A stretch of 64,000 bases of DNA. Origin: CAZGDV01 sp964524995 (lineage in GTDB: Bacteria; Chloroflexota; Dehalococcoidia; SZUA-161). The stretch lies in contig CAZGDV010000002.1 in NCBI GenBank assembly GCA_964524995.1, positions 10,009-74,008 of the forward strand, in the 5' to 3' direction. The notes under the pieces were generated by a model. The model ran no database searches. It was given only the letters and a program-made list of their open reading frames with translations, and was not told where the DNA came from. The translations under genes and the position numbers were made by a program. This document shows, in pieces, positions 17,874 to 26,025 of this stretch (positions within the stretch are counted from its first letter, which is position 1; every line of letters starts with the position of its first letter).

Positions 17874-18566
17874 CTAATCAGACTTCTGGTTCCCCTCCTG
17901 CTGCTTCCTGGCATCGGTCAGGAACTGCTCCAGTTTCTCGTCGCGGCCTGAGGCTACAAGGATATCGTTCTCCCGTAGCGTCTCGCTCAGAGCCGGAGCT
18001 ACTATCACCTCCTTGCCGCGCTGTACGAGCAGTGCGGCAAGCTCCCATTTCCCCTCAGGCCCGAAGCCGAGTCCCTCCAGGGTCTTGCCCACGCAATACG
18101 GCGGCACCTTCATCTTGGCGACCCCGTACTTCTCCGCCACGGACATATAGTCCGATACATCCCGCAGTGTCAGTTCGTGCGCCACCTCTCTCCCCATCTC
18201 CCGCTCAGGATACACCACCCTGTCGGCACCGATTCTGCCGAGTATGACACCATGCAACTCGTCCTCAGCCCTCGCGATGACGTACTTCACGCCAAGCATC
18301 TTGAGGAGAATGGTCGACAAGACACTGCTTTCGATTGCAGACCCCAACGCTACTATGGCCACGTCGAAATCCACTATACCCAGTTCCCTCAACACCGCTT
18401 CGTCCGTGGCATCCGCCTGCACTGTGTGCGTTATCTTCGTCGCCATGGCCTGCACTCGCTTCTCGTCCGTATCCATCGCCAACACATCGTGTCCCAGCTT
18501 GCACAGCGTCTCGGCCAGGCTTGACCCGAATCTGCCCAGGCCAATGACCACCACCTGTTTCCTCAT
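17874..18566 (-). CDS. Potassium uptake regulatory protein, TrkA/KtrA family
   Basis: 230 aa cytoplasmic RCK protein gating a Ktr/Trk potassium transporter. The N-terminal Rossmann fold has VVVIGLGRFGSSLAETL with a GxGxxG nucleotide site and the acidic end of the second strand (LAMDTDEKRV). The C-terminal TrkA-C domain covers about residues 140-215 (MKVPPYCVGKTLEGLGF, LRENDILVASGR). It lies 9 bp downstream of the membrane subunit gene, a normal ktrB-ktrA order. Confidence 0.92.
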   Translation of the reverse strand: MRKQVVVIGLGRFGSSLAETLCKLGHDVLAMDTDEKRVQAMATKITHTVQADATDEAVLRELGIVDFDVAIVALGSAIESSVLSTILLKMLGVKYVIARAEDELHGVILGRIGADRVVYPEREMGREVAHELTLRDVSDYMSVAEKYGVAKMKVPPYCVGKTLEGLGFGPEGKWELAALLVQRGKEVIVAPALSETLRENDILVASGRDEKLEQFLTDARKQQEGNQKSD

Positions 18567-18575
18567 CTCTGCCCC

Positions 18576-20015
18576 CTATCCGATCCTTACGGTCTCGTGA
18601 GGATACCTGAAAGCGCTCGGCCGCTCCCGCTGTATCAGCGACAACGCCAGCGTGAGAGGCCCCAGCCTGCCCACGAACATGGTAACAACAATGACGATCT
18701 TCCCGGCTATCGACAGCTCCGGGGTAATACCTGTTGTCAGGCCCACGGTGCCGAATGCCGAGACCGTTTCGAAGAGCAGGTCAAGAAACTTGAACGGCTC
18801 CGTCATCGTCAGCACCAGCACAACCACCGTCACGAACGCCAACGACAGCATGACCACAGCAAGGGCCCTGTGCACCTGCTGCATGTCGAACTCACGCCCG
18901 AACGCCCCCGCGCGTTCCTTGCCCCTGATCGAACTCCATATCGTGGCAACGAGCATACCGAAGGTGTTGACCTTGATTCCACCAGCCGTCGAACCCGCCG
19001 CCCCACCAACGAACATCAGAAGTATCGTAAAGAACAGCGTGTAGTCAGCCACTTGCCTTATGTCAACCGTTGTGAAACCTGCGGTCCTGGCAGTCACCGA
19101 CTGGAAGAAGGCATCCAGGAAGCGCTGCGGGGTCGACACGGCACCGAGAGTCCCGTCGTTGCCGAACTCGGTGAGCAGGATCACGGCGAATCCTGCGGCG
19201 AGCATGGCCGCCGACGCAGTCAACACAATCTTGCTGTCCAGAGCCAGCCTCTTGAAGCGACGCACGTTGATCACATCAGAGACGACGATGAACCCTATGC
19301 CCCCTGCTATCACCAGGACAGCCGTCACCAGAACGACCAGAACATCGTCGCCGTAGTCGATCAGGCTTCTATAGTTGCCGAAGACATCAAACCCCGCATT
19401 GTTGAAAGCGGACACCGAATGAAACACCGATCGCCAGAGGGCCGTGCCGAAGGGGCCCTCTCCAGAGAAACGTATATAGAGAATCGCAGCGCCCGCGGCC
19501 TCAACGAGGACAGTGAACAAGGCTATCCTCTTCACCAAGCCGATCAGTCCCCCCATCCCACCCATCCCCACCGTTTTCCCGATGAGCAACTTCTCCTTGA
19601 GGCCGATCCTCCTGCCCAGAACGAGGAGGAGGAGGGTAGCACTCGTCATGAACCCGAAGCCGCCGATCTGGATCAAAACGAGAATCACGCCCTGCCCGAA
19701 GGAACTCCAGTACGTACCGGTATCGACAACGACGAGTCCCGTCACACAAACAGCCGATGTTGCCGTGAAGAACGCGTCCACAATCGGACCGAAACCACCA
19801 CCGGTGTTCGATATCGGCAGCCACAGCAGCAGCGTGCCTATCCCTATGACACCAGCGAAGCCGTAGATCAGAAGCAGCGGGGACAGGAGGGTCCCTTTGG
19901 GCCGTGGCACCAATTGAACGGGTACCGTCCACGGCCTCGTCCCCGTCCCGCGACGCGCCGCCCTACCCATCCACATCCTGAACATTACGTAGCGCCCACC
20001 ATCGATCTCACTCAA
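18576..20015 (-). CDS. Potassium uptake membrane subunit, TrkH/KtrB family
   Basis: 479 aa transporter with about 10 membrane helices and four pore loops of the TrkH type: FTATSAVCVTGLVV, FHSVSAFNNAGFDVF, FQSVTARTAGFTTVD and FETVSAFGTVGLTTG. The Gly in each loop forms the selectivity filter. The N-terminus is uncertain: TTG 20015 is the longest, and ATG 19985, giving MFRMWMGRAARRG, is a good alternative. With the RCK gene downstream it forms a two-gene K+ uptake system. Confidence 0.92.
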   Translation of the reverse strand: MSEIDGGRYVMFRMWMGRAARRGTGTRPWTVPVQLVPRPKGTLLSPLLLIYGFAGVIGIGTLLLWLPISNTGGGFGPIVDAFFTATSAVCVTGLVVVDTGTYWSSFGQGVILVLIQIGGFGFMTSATLLLLVLGRRIGLKEKLLIGKTVGMGGMGGLIGLVKRIALFTVLVEAAGAAILYIRFSGEGPFGTALWRSVFHSVSAFNNAGFDVFGNYRSLIDYGDDVLVVLVTAVLVIAGGIGFIVVSDVINVRRFKRLALDSKIVLTASAAMLAAGFAVILLTEFGNDGTLGAVSTPQRFLDAFFQSVTARTAGFTTVDIRQVADYTLFFTILLMFVGGAAGSTAGGIKVNTFGMLVATIWSSIRGKERAGAFGREFDMQQVHRALAVVMLSLAFVTVVVLVLTMTEPFKFLDLLFETVSAFGTVGLTTGITPELSIAGKIVIVVTMFVGRLGPLTLALSLIQRERPSAFRYPHETVRIG

Positions 20016-20158
20016 ACTCCAGATGTGCCAGCAGCCACCGTTGCCATCCTGGATGGTTCTGGACTATTCTAATAGACTTTGCACCTTGTTGCGATGCGCC
20101 AACAGCCTCCCACACCCGCCCGGGTCCCCGCTGACGGCGGCCAAGGCGCTACACGATT

Positions 20159-20206
20159 GTCAGCTGGACAGCCAGCTGTTCAAATGTCTAGCTGTCCAGC
20201 TACCCG
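20159..20206 (+). repeat. Degenerate octamer array D (6 units)
   Basis: GTCAGCTG, GACAGCCA, GCTGTTCA, AATGTCTA, GCTGTCCA, GCTACCCG in 8-nt register, in the gap between the divergent TrkH-like gene and the membrane-anchored unknown gene. Confidence 0.7.
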
Positions 20207-20265
20207 ATCTCTGTGCCTGCTGGCGACCAATGCAGTTGCCGAGTGCGCTGCGTTTCTCTATCATA

Positions 20266-20895
20266 ATGGCTATGGACTGGGAAGAGATCATCCCCATAAT
20301 CACGGCGCTCCTGTTCACAGTCGGCCTGCCCATAGCCCTTCTGGCCCGCCGAAAGCGCGGCCCCAAACCGGCACAGGACTTCCTCCTGCATCTCCAGGGC
20401 ATCGGCGTGAAGGCACGCGCCCTGGAAGAGGGGGACGAACCGGATGCCATACAGCCGAAACGCTCGTGGGGGGAGAAGCTCGACACGCTGGCCAAGATCG
20501 AAGGCAGCAACATCGACTACGTGGCCATCACCAGCACGTCCAGCCAATACGGCACGAATCTCTACATCAACTACCTGGTCCGGGAGACAGGGGCACCGGG
20601 CCGCCCCGACCGGAAGAAGACCAAGATGGTGCGCAGGAAGAGCCCACCCATCTGGGGCAAGGTCGTCGATATCGAGTGGAAGGGCGACCCGCACCTCTCG
20701 CAACGCCTCAACTTCGACTATTCGCTCAAGTACAAGCTTCTCAACGAGGGCCTACCGACGCTCAAGGGAGACATCCAGATCATCCCCGAGCACAAAGCGG
20801 GCCACACGAAGATCAAGACCAACTTCGAGCTCCCTTCACCGGAGCTGTTCCAGTGCCTTGACATAATAGCCAAGCACGTGAAGTCATGGACCTAG
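20266..20895 (+). CDS. Membrane-anchored protein of unknown function
   Basis: 209 aa. Starts at ATG 20266 (or 20272); the same frame is open further upstream but only through octamer array D. One N-terminal membrane segment (IIPIITALLFTVGLPIALLA) is followed by a basic stop-transfer stretch RRKRGPKP, so the bulk of the protein is cytoplasmic. The remaining ~170 residues are mixed alpha/beta with WGEKLDTLAKIEGSNIDYVAITS and a C-terminal IKTNFELPSPELFQCL. I do not recognise a family. The thioesterase gene follows 31 bp later and may be co-transcribed. Confidence 0.6.
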   Translation: MAMDWEEIIPIITALLFTVGLPIALLARRKRGPKPAQDFLLHLQGIGVKARALEEGDEPDAIQPKRSWGEKLDTLAKIEGSNIDYVAITSTSSQYGTNLYINYLVRETGAPGRPDRKKTKMVRRKSPPIWGKVVDIEWKGDPHLSQRLNFDYSLKYKLLNEGLPTLKGDIQIIPEHKAGHTKIKTNFELPSPELFQCLDIIAKHVKSWT

Positions 20896-20926
20896 TTGGC
20901 CCATTCGCCAAGAAAGACGAGCAGAC

Positions 20927-21358
20927 ATGCTGAGTTGGGAAAAGAAGCTCTCCGAGATCGACAGCAACCAGGATAGCTGGCCGACCTGCTTCGCTTGCGG
21001 CCAGGATAACCCTATCGGCTTGAAGCTGGTGTTCGAGAAGAACGGCGACGAGGCGACCTGCGAGCTTGCCCTCACCGATCACTACGAGGGATGGTACGGG
21101 GTCGTCCACGGCGGCATCGTGTGCACGGTCCTGGACGAGGCCATGGCGTACACCTACTTTCCCCAGACCAAGGGAGTAACGGCCAAGGCGGAGTTCCGGT
21201 TCAGGCAGCCAGCTCCGACAGGAGTCCCCATGATCGTTACCGGCAGGCTGGTCAGGAGAACGAGGAAGCTGCTGACAACCGAGGCCACGCTTGCCTTGAA
21301 GGACGGCACCGTGATCGCCGAGGCAACGGCCCAGGCCTATGTCGTGAATCCAAGGTAG
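20927..21358 (+). CDS. PaaI-family hotdog thioesterase
   Basis: 143 aa single hotdog-fold protein. CFACGQDNPIGLKL near the N-terminus and VVHGGIVCTVLDEAMAY (catalytic-loop HGG motif and acidic residue) are typical of PaaI/YbgC-like acyl-CoA thioesterases. FRFRQPAPTGVPMIVTGRL and a C-terminal strand with EATAQAYVVNP complete the fold. The acyl substrate cannot be predicted. Confidence 0.85.
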   Translation: MLSWEKKLSEIDSNQDSWPTCFACGQDNPIGLKLVFEKNGDEATCELALTDHYEGWYGVVHGGIVCTVLDEAMAYTYFPQTKGVTAKAEFRFRQPAPTGVPMIVTGRLVRRTRKLLTTEATLALKDGTVIAEATAQAYVVNPR

Positions 21359-21372
21359 ACCCCTCAGGCCCC

Positions 21373-22284
21373 TCACCGCATCCTTCTGGCCTGCCAGTGC
21401 AGCCACACGAAGTGGATAACCGAGAAGGCCGAGAAGACCGCCACCGGCATAGCCGCCTGCGCCCCGAAGAAGGCCAGCGCTATCGCGGCACTCAGGCCAT
21501 CGTTCTTCCTCGCGCCGAACAGCATCATCGTGATCCGCTCGGCCCTGGGCACGCCGAACAGGCCGGCTACGCGGCTTATCACCTCCGCGAGAACGAATGT
21601 GCAGATGAACGCTATGACAATGAGGGGCGGCAGCAGGCTCGGCTCCTGCAGGAACGTATCCCGGTTCAGGCCGACGATGGTGTAGATGACCAGGAAGAAC
21701 CCCCAGTTGGCGACGGGCGCCCTCGACCTCTTGACGACACCGAGCAGCCTCGTTCGCCTGATCACCCTCGATGCCAAGATGGGCGCAACGATAAGCTCGG
21801 CCAGTATCACCAGCAGCCTCGCCGGCTCGACGAGACTGCTGCCGAGCAACAGCACCGACAGCAAAGGAGTGATGGCCAGCGCGGCGACGTAGGCACCCAG
21901 ATTGCCCACCAGCGCCAGGCTGGTGCTTCCACCTAGAAGGTAGCTCAGCGGGATGACCGCCACGGCCGGAGGCACCGCCGCCATCAGCGCGTATCCGTTG
22001 CGGAAGTCGGGCTCGGACACGAGAAGCAACGATAGGCCGATGAATGCGCCCCCGAGTACGATCCAGTTCAGTACCACGGCGATGAGGACGGGCCGCACGA
22101 CCTCTCGGGGCTCCAGGAACACCCTGGTCGACACATCGCAGATCGATACTGTCATGATGACGGCCAGGACCGGCACAAGGGCGTGCTCCGTCCATGAAGC
22201 GCCCTGACCGGCTGCCAGGCCGGCAACCATGGCCAGCAGGAAAACGAAGCTGCTGTTGCCAAGCAACAGGCGCAGCAGGCGCAT
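21373..22284 (-). CDS. SBF-like (bile acid:sodium symporter fold) transporter, copy 2
   Basis: 303 aa with 9-10 predicted membrane helices. ATG 22284 overlaps the TGA of the upstream paralogue (TGATG), so the two are translated in tandem. The stretch AAVPPAVAVIPLSYLLGGSTSLALVGNLGAYVAAL resembles the crossover region of the SBF/BASS superfamily. It is clearly homologous to the gene at 22284-23213, sharing VPPAVAVIP, ANWGFF or VNWSFF before VIYTIVGLNRDTF, and a C-terminal IHFVWLHWQARRMR. Substrate unknown. The family call rests on pattern memory. Confidence 0.6.
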   Translation of the reverse strand: MRLLRLLLGNSSFVFLLAMVAGLAAGQGASWTEHALVPVLAVIMTVSICDVSTRVFLEPREVVRPVLIAVVLNWIVLGGAFIGLSLLLVSEPDFRNGYALMAAVPPAVAVIPLSYLLGGSTSLALVGNLGAYVAALAITPLLSVLLLGSSLVEPARLLVILAELIVAPILASRVIRRTRLLGVVKRSRAPVANWGFFLVIYTIVGLNRDTFLQEPSLLPPLIVIAFICTFVLAEVISRVAGLFGVPRAERITMMLFGARKNDGLSAAIALAFFGAQAAMPVAVFSAFSVIHFVWLHWQARRMR

Positions 22285-23213
22285 CAGCGCATCCTCTTCG
22301 CCCACCACGTCAGCCAGACGAAGTGGAGGATGTTGAACACCGAGCACACCGCGGCGGGCATCGCGGCTTTGGTGCCGAAGAAGATGACGGCAATGGCACC
22401 GGCGAGCGCGTACGTCTTCCTCGTCCCCAGCAGGGCATAGCTGATCCTGTCCGCCTTGGGACTCCCGAGAGCCCTTGTACCCCGATCGATCAACTCCCCG
22501 AGCACGAAGGTGCTGGCGAAGGCGATCCCGATGCTGAGCAGGAGGACGCGCGGCTCGCTGATGAACGTATCCCTGTTCAGGCCGAAGATGGTGTAGAAAA
22601 TGACGAAGAAACTCCAGTTGACTACGGGCCCTCTCCACCTGTCCACGGTTGACATAATACGGGTGCGCCGAATGACCTGGGATATGAGGATCGGCGCGAG
22701 GATGAGTTCGCCCAGCAGAATGAGCAGGCGGTTCAGCTCTATGAAGTTGCTGCCGAGGAAGATGACGCAGATCAACGGCGTAATGGCGAGGGCCGCGAGA
22801 TACGCGGCGACGTCGCCCACCAGCGACAGCCTGGTGTTGCCGCCGAGCTGGAACGTGAAGGGGATCACCGCCACCGCCGGCGGCACCGCTGCCACGAGGA
22901 CGAAACCGGTATGTATGTCGGAATCGTCGAAAATGAGGGCCGAGAGACCGATGTAGGTCCCGCTGAGCAGGACGTAGTTGAGCAAGAGGGCAACGGCGAT
23001 GGGGACAATGATGCGTCGAAGCTCCAGGAATACGCCCAGCGACACCTCGAGGATGGAGAGGGTCATGATCAGGCCGAGCAGGGGCACCATTGCGGGCTCC
23101 GTGAACTCCGCGCCCTCGGGATAGAGCAGGCCCACCACGATGGCCAAGATCAGTATGAACCTGTTGTTGCGCAGGAGCCCCAAGATACGCGCTCTGACCG
23201 GTCCCGTTCTCAT
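22284..23213 (-). CDS. SBF-like (bile acid:sodium symporter fold) transporter, copy 1
   Basis: 309 aa membrane protein, about 9-10 helices, paralogous to the following gene along its whole length. Key stretch: AAVPPAVAVIPFTFQLGGNTRLSLVGD, similar to the discontinuous-helix crossover of SBF transporters. ATG 23213 is taken as start; a GTG one codon earlier is equally placed. Two related transporters encoded with a 1-bp overlap suggest either a heterodimer or a recent duplication with specialisation. No substrate clue in the neighbourhood. Confidence 0.6.
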   Translation of the reverse strand: MRTGPVRARILGLLRNNRFILILAIVVGLLYPEGAEFTEPAMVPLLGLIMTLSILEVSLGVFLELRRIIVPIAVALLLNYVLLSGTYIGLSALIFDDSDIHTGFVLVAAVPPAVAVIPFTFQLGGNTRLSLVGDVAAYLAALAITPLICVIFLGSNFIELNRLLILLGELILAPILISQVIRRTRIMSTVDRWRGPVVNWSFFVIFYTIFGLNRDTFISEPRVLLLSIGIAFASTFVLGELIDRGTRALGSPKADRISYALLGTRKTYALAGAIAVIFFGTKAAMPAAVCSVFNILHFVWLTWWAKRMR

Positions 23214-23361
23214 CACCCCACAGCCCTCATCTCCGACCGCACACGCGACATGTTAGCACGCGCCCTGCAATCCATACAATTGCCGTCAAACAGCCGTTAG
23301 CAGCAACCGTCCACTGGTATACTGGTGTTGTCGCGCCGCTGATTGCTTTGTCCGAGGATGG

Positions 23362-23367
23362 TATAAT
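23362..23367 (+). promoter_or_regulatory. -10 element of the hicBA promoter
   Basis: Perfect TATAAT at 23362-23367, about 19 bp before the HicB start codon, with GGAGG at 23373-23377. No convincing -35 hexamer stands 16-18 bp upstream, as is common for activator- or repressor-controlled toxin-antitoxin promoters. Confidence 0.5.
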
Positions 23368-23385
23368 GATTCCGGAGGTACACGG

Positions 23386-23763
23386 ATGCCAGCGAAAGCG
23401 CCAATCGAGGGGTATGTAGATCTCACATTCAAGTTCCATAAGGAAGGCGAGAACTGGCTGGCGGAGTGTCTAGAACTCGGCACGGCGACATTCGCACCGA
23501 CTCTGGAGGAGGCGCAGAAGGATATCGCAAGTGCAATCTCCGCCCAGCTTCGGGACTGCCAGGAACTCCGCGAGTTGAGAGAGTATCTGCGTTCTCACAA
23601 GGTGAGGATTCACAAGACCCGACCCCGGGGCAGCAGGAAGCTCGTTGATCGCTCGAACGGAAAGGCATTATACCAGCCACTAGTACTGCCTGTTCGGGGA
23701 AAGGCGTCTCGTGTACACAAGCATTCCCAAGATCACAGGACCCCAGCTCATAAGGCTGCTTAG
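23386..23763 (+). CDS. hicB: HicB-family antitoxin
   Basis: 125 aa. The first ~55 residues form the partial RNase-H-like HicB fold: YVDLTFKFHKEGENWLAECLELGTATFAPTLEEAQKDI. In this family the domain binds and blocks HicA. The remaining 70 residues are basic and show no clear ribbon-helix-helix or HTH, so DNA binding is uncertain. GGAGG with a 7-base spacer fixes ATG 23386. The end overlaps hicA by 53 bp in another frame, which forces coupled expression. Antitoxin-first order is the less common arrangement for hicAB but is known. Confidence 0.8.
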   Translation: MPAKAPIEGYVDLTFKFHKEGENWLAECLELGTATFAPTLEEAQKDIASAISAQLRDCQELRELREYLRSHKVRIHKTRPRGSRKLVDRSNGKALYQPLVLPVRGKASRVHKHSQDHRTPAHKAA

Positions 23764-23962
23764 CTTAGACGGTTGGGAGATACGCAGAAAAGCCAGGCAT
23801 GGTCTGGTATTGAGAAAGCGTATCGCCGGCAGACTGTTCCGCACCGTCGTTTCGACTAGACCTGAACCCCTGCCAGAGGGTACGCTGAGTGCCATTCTCC
23901 GCCAGACCGGGCTCGGCAAGGAAGGGCTCCTCCGGCTCCTCAACAAGCACGGCCTGAAATAG
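23711..23962 (+). CDS. hicA: HicA-family toxin (mRNA interferase fold)
   Basis: 83 aa double-stranded-RNA-binding-fold protein. HicA toxins cleave mRNA and depend on one conserved His. Here IPKITGPQLIRLLSLDGWEI is followed by RKARHGLVLRKR, with His in the expected place, and the C-terminal helix TLSAILRQTGLGKEGLLRLLNKHG is typical. GTG 23711 is the start and lies inside hicB. The usual Ser/His pair GSHH is changed to ARHG, so activity should not be taken for granted. Confidence 0.8.
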   Translation: MYTSIPKITGPQLIRLLSLDGWEIRRKARHGLVLRKRIAGRLFRTVVSTRPEPLPEGTLSAILRQTGLGKEGLLRLLNKHGLK

Positions 23963-24080
23963 GTCGTGCGCACTACCCCCCCCCAACATCTGCGATTGAA
24001 GTGTTAAGATAACGATGGTATCATGCTGACATCTGTGCGCTAACCCCTGTTTGCAGACTCCTGCTGAGCAGAGGCTTGAT

Positions 24081-25250
24081 TTGACCGTTCTAGCGTCAAG
24101 TGCCAATCCTGAAGTACTGAGGTGGGCACGAGAGCGAGCTGGCTACTCCGTTCAGGAGATCGCCACAGCGCTCAACAAGGACGTCAGCTTGATTCAGGGC
24201 TGGGAATCCAGCGACAGCGGCGAGGTGCCTACTTACGCCCAACTTGAGATGCTCGCCTATAGGTACTACAAGAGGCCGCTCGCCCTCTTCTTCTTCCCCG
24301 CACCGCCTGACGAGGTGGAGCCGCGACAGTCATTCCGCACGCTTCCTGATGCTGAGATCGATCGTCTCTTGCCGGACACGCTACACGTGATCAGGATGGC
24401 AAGGGCAATGCAGATCGCCTTGATGGAACTCAACGACGGAGTCAATCCGGCACTCCGCAGGATCTTCGAGGATATGCAGCCAACTCCCGACGCAAGTGTT
24501 GGCAAGTTGACCACGCAGGTGAGGGATTACCTATCCGTCGAGCTGGAGCAGCAGGTCAATTGTAGGACGGCTGAGGATGCATTCAAGCTGTGGCGAGATG
24601 CTGTGCAGCAGGCGGGCATCTTCGTATTCAAGCAACCCCTGAAACAGGAGGACGTCTCTGGTTTCTGTCTCCTTCATGATGAGTTCCCTGTGATCTATGT
24701 GAACAACTCCACACCCGCAACCCGTCAGATATTCACACTATTCCACGAGTTGTCACACATACTACTACGAACGAATGGCATCACGAAGCAAGATGACACT
24801 TATCTCAGGCATCTCTCTGGGTACAACAGGGATGTCGAGGTATTCTGCAATCAGTTTGCGGCCGAGTTCCTCGTACCTTCGGCGGACTTCGAACGCCACA
24901 TTGTTGGGACTCGTGTGTGGAACGAGAGGGCCATCACCAAGGTCGCTGACAGATACAACGTGAGCCGGGAGGTCATCCTTCGGAAGCTACTGGATCGTGG
25001 GCTCGTGGAACAGGACTACTACGAGGTCAAGTCACGAGAGTGGGCCGGACAGTCGGGCAAACGTGGCAAAGGGGGCGACTACTACCTCAATCAGATCACC
25101 TACTTAGGGGACAAGTACCTTGAACTTGCGTTTGGCAGGTACTATGCGGGTCGCTGCAGTCTCGAGTCGCTCTCCGATTACCTCAACGTAGCTGCGAAGA
25201 GCATCGTCACCCTGGAGGCCTACTTGGAGGGGAGAGGTTCCTCGGGATGA
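24081..25250 (+). CDS. XRE-type HTH fused to ImmA/IrrE metallopeptidase
   Basis: 389 aa. Residues ~5-65 are an XRE HTH (LRWARERAGYSVQEIATALNKDVSLIQGWE). The C-terminal half is the ImmA/IrrE (COG2856) peptidase domain with FTLFHELSHILL; the zinc motif HExxH falls at about residue 222-226, and EVFCNQFAAEFLVP gives the third ligand. Such proteins cleave repressors or act as antitoxins. TTG 24081 is chosen because AGAGG stands 6 bases upstream; TTG 24051 is possible. It overlaps the DUF4411 gene by 4 bp, a pairing seen in many genomes. Confidence 0.87.
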   Translation: MTVLASSANPEVLRWARERAGYSVQEIATALNKDVSLIQGWESSDSGEVPTYAQLEMLAYRYYKRPLALFFFPAPPDEVEPRQSFRTLPDAEIDRLLPDTLHVIRMARAMQIALMELNDGVNPALRRIFEDMQPTPDASVGKLTTQVRDYLSVELEQQVNCRTAEDAFKLWRDAVQQAGIFVFKQPLKQEDVSGFCLLHDEFPVIYVNNSTPATRQIFTLFHELSHILLRTNGITKQDDTYLRHLSGYNRDVEVFCNQFAAEFLVPSADFERHIVGTRVWNERAITKVADRYNVSREVILRKLLDRGLVEQDYYEVKSREWAGQSGKRGKGGDYYLNQITYLGDKYLELAFGRYYAGRCSLESLSDYLNVAAKSIVTLEAYLEGRGSSG

Positions 25251-25717
25251 CGTACGTGATTGACACGTGTAGCCTTATTGTCCTCGGCAACTTCTACCCG
25301 AACCGTTTTCCATCAGTGTGGGCTCTACTTGGGGAGCTTGTGGCCGACGAGAGACTCATCTCCGTGAGAGAAGTGCTTAGGGAGTTCCAGAAGAGGAACG
25401 GCAGTCCTCATATGTTTGCCTGGGTACGGGCGAACAATGGGATCTTCCTGTCACCCAGTCAAGCGGAGATGGCCTTCGTCAGTCAGATCTTTTCCGTTCC
25501 GCATTTCCAGAACGCAATCCCGAGCAAAGCAAGGTTCACTGGAAGCCCCGTTGCTGACCCCTTCGTGATTGCCTCCGCGTGGGTAAGGGGTGGCTGTGTA
25601 GTGACACAGGAGGAACTGAGGCCGAACGCAGCGAAGATCCCCAACATCTGCGCGCACTTCGGTATCGAGTGTACCAACCTGGAAGGCCTAATGGCTGCCG
25701 AAGGATGGCAGTTCTAG
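25247..25717 (+). CDS. DUF4411 PIN-like protein, probable toxin partner
   Basis: 156 aa. The N-terminus YVIDTCSLIVLGNFYP has the first Asp of a PIN-like nuclease site. ISVREVLREFQKRN supplies an acidic pair, and later GSPVADPFVIASAW and VVTQEE provide further acidic residues, in the order expected for PIN folds. DUF4411 genes usually follow an ImmA/IrrE-HTH gene, as here with an ATGA overlap, and are thought to be toxins of a type II-like system. RNase activity is an inference from the fold. Confidence 0.82.
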   Translation: MTYVIDTCSLIVLGNFYPNRFPSVWALLGELVADERLISVREVLREFQKRNGSPHMFAWVRANNGIFLSPSQAEMAFVSQIFSVPHFQNAIPSKARFTGSPVADPFVIASAWVRGGCVVTQEELRPNAAKIPNICAHFGIECTNLEGLMAAEGWQF

Positions 25718-25940
25718 CTTACGAAATGCCTAGGAGCCCCTCCGTTAGGTTGACCGGCGATTCTCTCAAGGCATTTCCCGGAAAATGCCTTAGATGCCCT
25801 TGAGGGGCGACAAGACCAAGCGGCGAGCCCTCTCTTACCTCGACAGAGCTATTCACCCTCGGCCTGTAACACCAGTACACTGGTGTGCTGTCCTCCATCC
25901 CTCCCAGGCACCTTCGCCCTCAACAATACCAAAGTACCCC
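25718..25940. other. Non-coding stretch with hairpins after the DUF4411 gene
   Basis: I see no gene here. AAGGCATTT pairs with AAATGCCTT (25768-25776 / 25783-25791, 6-nt loop), and CTCAAGG at 25765-25771 can extend pairing to CCTTGAG near 25799-25805. This may end the toxin-antitoxin transcript, without a T-run. A second small hairpin, ACACCAG-TACA-CTGGTGT, lies at 25869-25886. Confidence 0.45.
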
Positions 25941-25970
25941 TTGACACGGCCTCGACACGAGCGTTATGAT
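25941..25970 (+). promoter_or_regulatory. Sigma70-type promoter of the TetR/ABC exporter operon
   Basis: TTGACA at 25941-25946, an 18-bp spacer, TATGAT at 25965-25970. Transcription would start near 25977, inside the palindromic operator that begins at 25973. Confidence 0.75.
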
Positions 25971-25972
25971 GT

Positions 25973-26002
25973 ATTCACTGACTGACCGGTCAGTCAGTGA
26001 AT
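25973..26002. promoter_or_regulatory. 30-bp perfect palindrome, TetR-type operator
   Basis: Each 15-bp arm reads ATTCACTGACTGACC and is matched exactly by its complement. The core TGACTGACC-GGTCAGTCA is like known TetR-family operators. It covers the predicted transcription start, so bound repressor would block initiation of its own operon. Confidence 0.85.
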
Positions 26003-26025
26003 CGCCAGCCGGGGAGCACCACACG

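Noticed and set aside
25966..26025. ATG at 25966 as TetR start
   Set aside because: It lies within the -10 element, upstream of the predicted transcription start.
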